From: Gemmatimonas sp. UBA2094
Lineage (GTDB): Bacteria > Gemmatimonadota > Gemmatimonadetes > Gemmatimonadales > Gemmatimonadaceae
Assembly: GCA_002331565.1 (NCBI GenBank)
Contig: DCZC01000241.1
Location: 1 to 8,590 of the forward strand
DNA length: 8,590 nt
Direction: 5' to 3'
Both the position numbers and the translations under genes were made by a program. A model generated the notes under the pieces. It was not told the DNA's origin. It saw only the letters and a list, made by a program, of their open reading frames with translations, and did no database searches. The stretch's first letter is position 1. Every line of letters starts with the position of its first letter. Positions 7,327 through 8,590 of this stretch are shown in pieces.

Positions 7327-7447
7327 GGCGTCGAGGGAAGAGCCCGGGCCGGCAATCACCGTGGGGACGCCGGCCGCAGCTGGCGGGAGAGTCGCGCCAG
7401 CCTTGACGCGAGGACTCTCGGGCGCGATGGCGAGGTGAGATGAGCCC

Positions 7448-7463
7448 GGTGTGCGGGCACACC
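7448..7463. repeat. Tight palindrome in the aerR leader
   Basis: GGTGTGC-GG-GCACACC, perfect 7-bp arms separated by two bases, just downstream of the predicted aerR promoter. With so short a spacer it looks more like an operator for a dimeric protein than an RNA hairpin, though a 5-bp stem with a 6-base loop is possible. It does not match the PpsR, FNR or CRP consensus. Function unknown. Confidence 0.6.
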
Positions 7464-7480
7464 ATAACGAAAGCTCGGCG

Positions 7481-7509
7481 ATAATGATACCATTCGGTCC
7501 TGTTGTCAA
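7481..7509 (-). promoter_or_regulatory. Predicted sigma70-type promoter of aerR-ppsR
   Basis: Minus strand: perfect -35 TTGACA at 7509-7504, 17-bp spacer, -10 CATTAT (4 of 6) at 7486-7481. The -35 lies in the left arm of the 38-bp inverted repeat and overlaps a PpsR half-site. The start would be near 7475, giving a leader of about 150 bases before ATG 7326 (about 115 before GTG 7359). Confidence 0.6.
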
Positions 7510-7539
7510 GAAAAGTGTACGTCAATTCTTCTTGACAAC
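7502..7539. promoter_or_regulatory. 38-bp inverted repeat between aerR and bchF: shared operator/divergent -35 element
   Basis: Arms GTTGTCAAGAA (7502-7512) and TTCTTGACAAC (7529-7539) are perfect 11-bp inverted copies around 16 bases centred on ACGT. Each arm holds TTGACA on its outward strand: 7509-7504 for aerR and 7532-7537 for bchF. Two near-consensus PpsR sites abut at the centre: TGT-N12-ACG (7504-7521) and CGT-N12-ACA (7520-7537), each with a perfect outer and an imperfect inner half. For bchF no good -10 is visible at 16-18 bp (CACCTT at 7555-7560), suggesting activator dependence or another start site. Confidence 0.7.
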
Positions 7540-7590
7540 TACCCGGTCCAATCGCACCTTGGAATGCATCTGGGCAGCGAACCCCCGGAA

Positions 7591-7597
7591 AAGAAGG
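7591..7597 (+). promoter_or_regulatory. Ribosome binding site deciding the bchF start
   Basis: AAGAAGG ends five bases before the ATG at 7603. The earlier in-frame ATG at 7564 has only GGA directly abutting it, which is too close, so 7603 is preferred. Confidence 0.65.
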
Positions 7598-7602
7598 CGT
7601 TG

Positions 7603-8590
<988 letters not shown>

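Noticed and set aside
7327..7480. Cobalamin riboswitch in the aerR leader
   Set aside because: Tempting because AerR binds B12, but I see no B12-box-like conserved sequence and the leader is shorter than the usual class.
7507..7509. TTG start of aerR at 7509
   Set aside because: The codon lies inside the -35 hexamer of the predicted aerR promoter, and the extra 61 residues look like neither a domain nor a conserved family N-terminus.
7564..7602. Upstream bchF start at 7564
   Set aside because: GGA directly abuts the ATG; the next in-frame ATG at 7603 has AAGAAGG at proper spacing and gives a length closer to the family.

Overview
The window is a stretch of a bacteriochlorophyll a photosynthesis gene cluster from a GC-rich anoxygenic phototroph. 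Seven CDS on two strands plus the start of an eighth account for nearly all of it. Reading left to right: hemA (glutamyl-tRNA reductase, running off the left edge), bchP (geranylgeranyl reductase), a PucC/LhaA-family membrane protein (bch2-like), bchG (bacteriochlorophyll synthase), ppsR (photosystem repressor) and aerR/ppaA (B12-binding antirepressor) are all on the minus strand. bchF (3-vinyl hydratase) and the first third of bchN (dark-operative protochlorophyllide reductase subunit) are on the plus strand.

The genes form three transcription units. The minus-strand unit bchG-bch2-bchP-hemA is tightly packed: a 1-base TGATG overlap, a 4-base ATGA overlap and a 25-base gap. It covers the last steps of BChl a synthesis (esterification of bacteriochlorophyllide, reduction of the geranylgeranyl tail) and the first committed step of tetrapyrrole synthesis. 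A second minus-strand unit, aerR-ppsR, overlaps by 35 bases and encodes the antirepressor/repressor pair. The plus-strand unit begins with bchF-bchN (ATGA overlap) and presumably continues as bchFNBHLM outside the window.

Two short non-coding regions carry the regulation. The 106-base ppsR-bchG gap has two full TGT-N12-ACA (PpsR/CrtJ-type) sites about 55 bp apart. One sits 3 bases upstream of the bchG ATG; the other lies inside a knot of interleaved inverted repeats. The aerR-bchF divergent region has a 38-bp inverted repeat with 11-bp perfect arms. Each arm contains a TTGACA -35 hexamer facing outward and a PpsR half-site, so one element probably controls both divergent operons.

Organism: use of glutamyl-tRNA reductase (C5 pathway) argues against Alphaproteobacteria, which make ALA with ALA synthase. 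The gene order is of the purple-bacterial type seen in Beta/Gammaproteobacteria and in phototrophic Gemmatimonadota, which acquired the cluster by transfer. A Gemmatimonas-like host is my best guess from gene order and composition, but I cannot prove it from this sequence. No mobile element, CRISPR array, tRNA or rRNA was seen. The genes are known families; what is least described here is the regulatory architecture.
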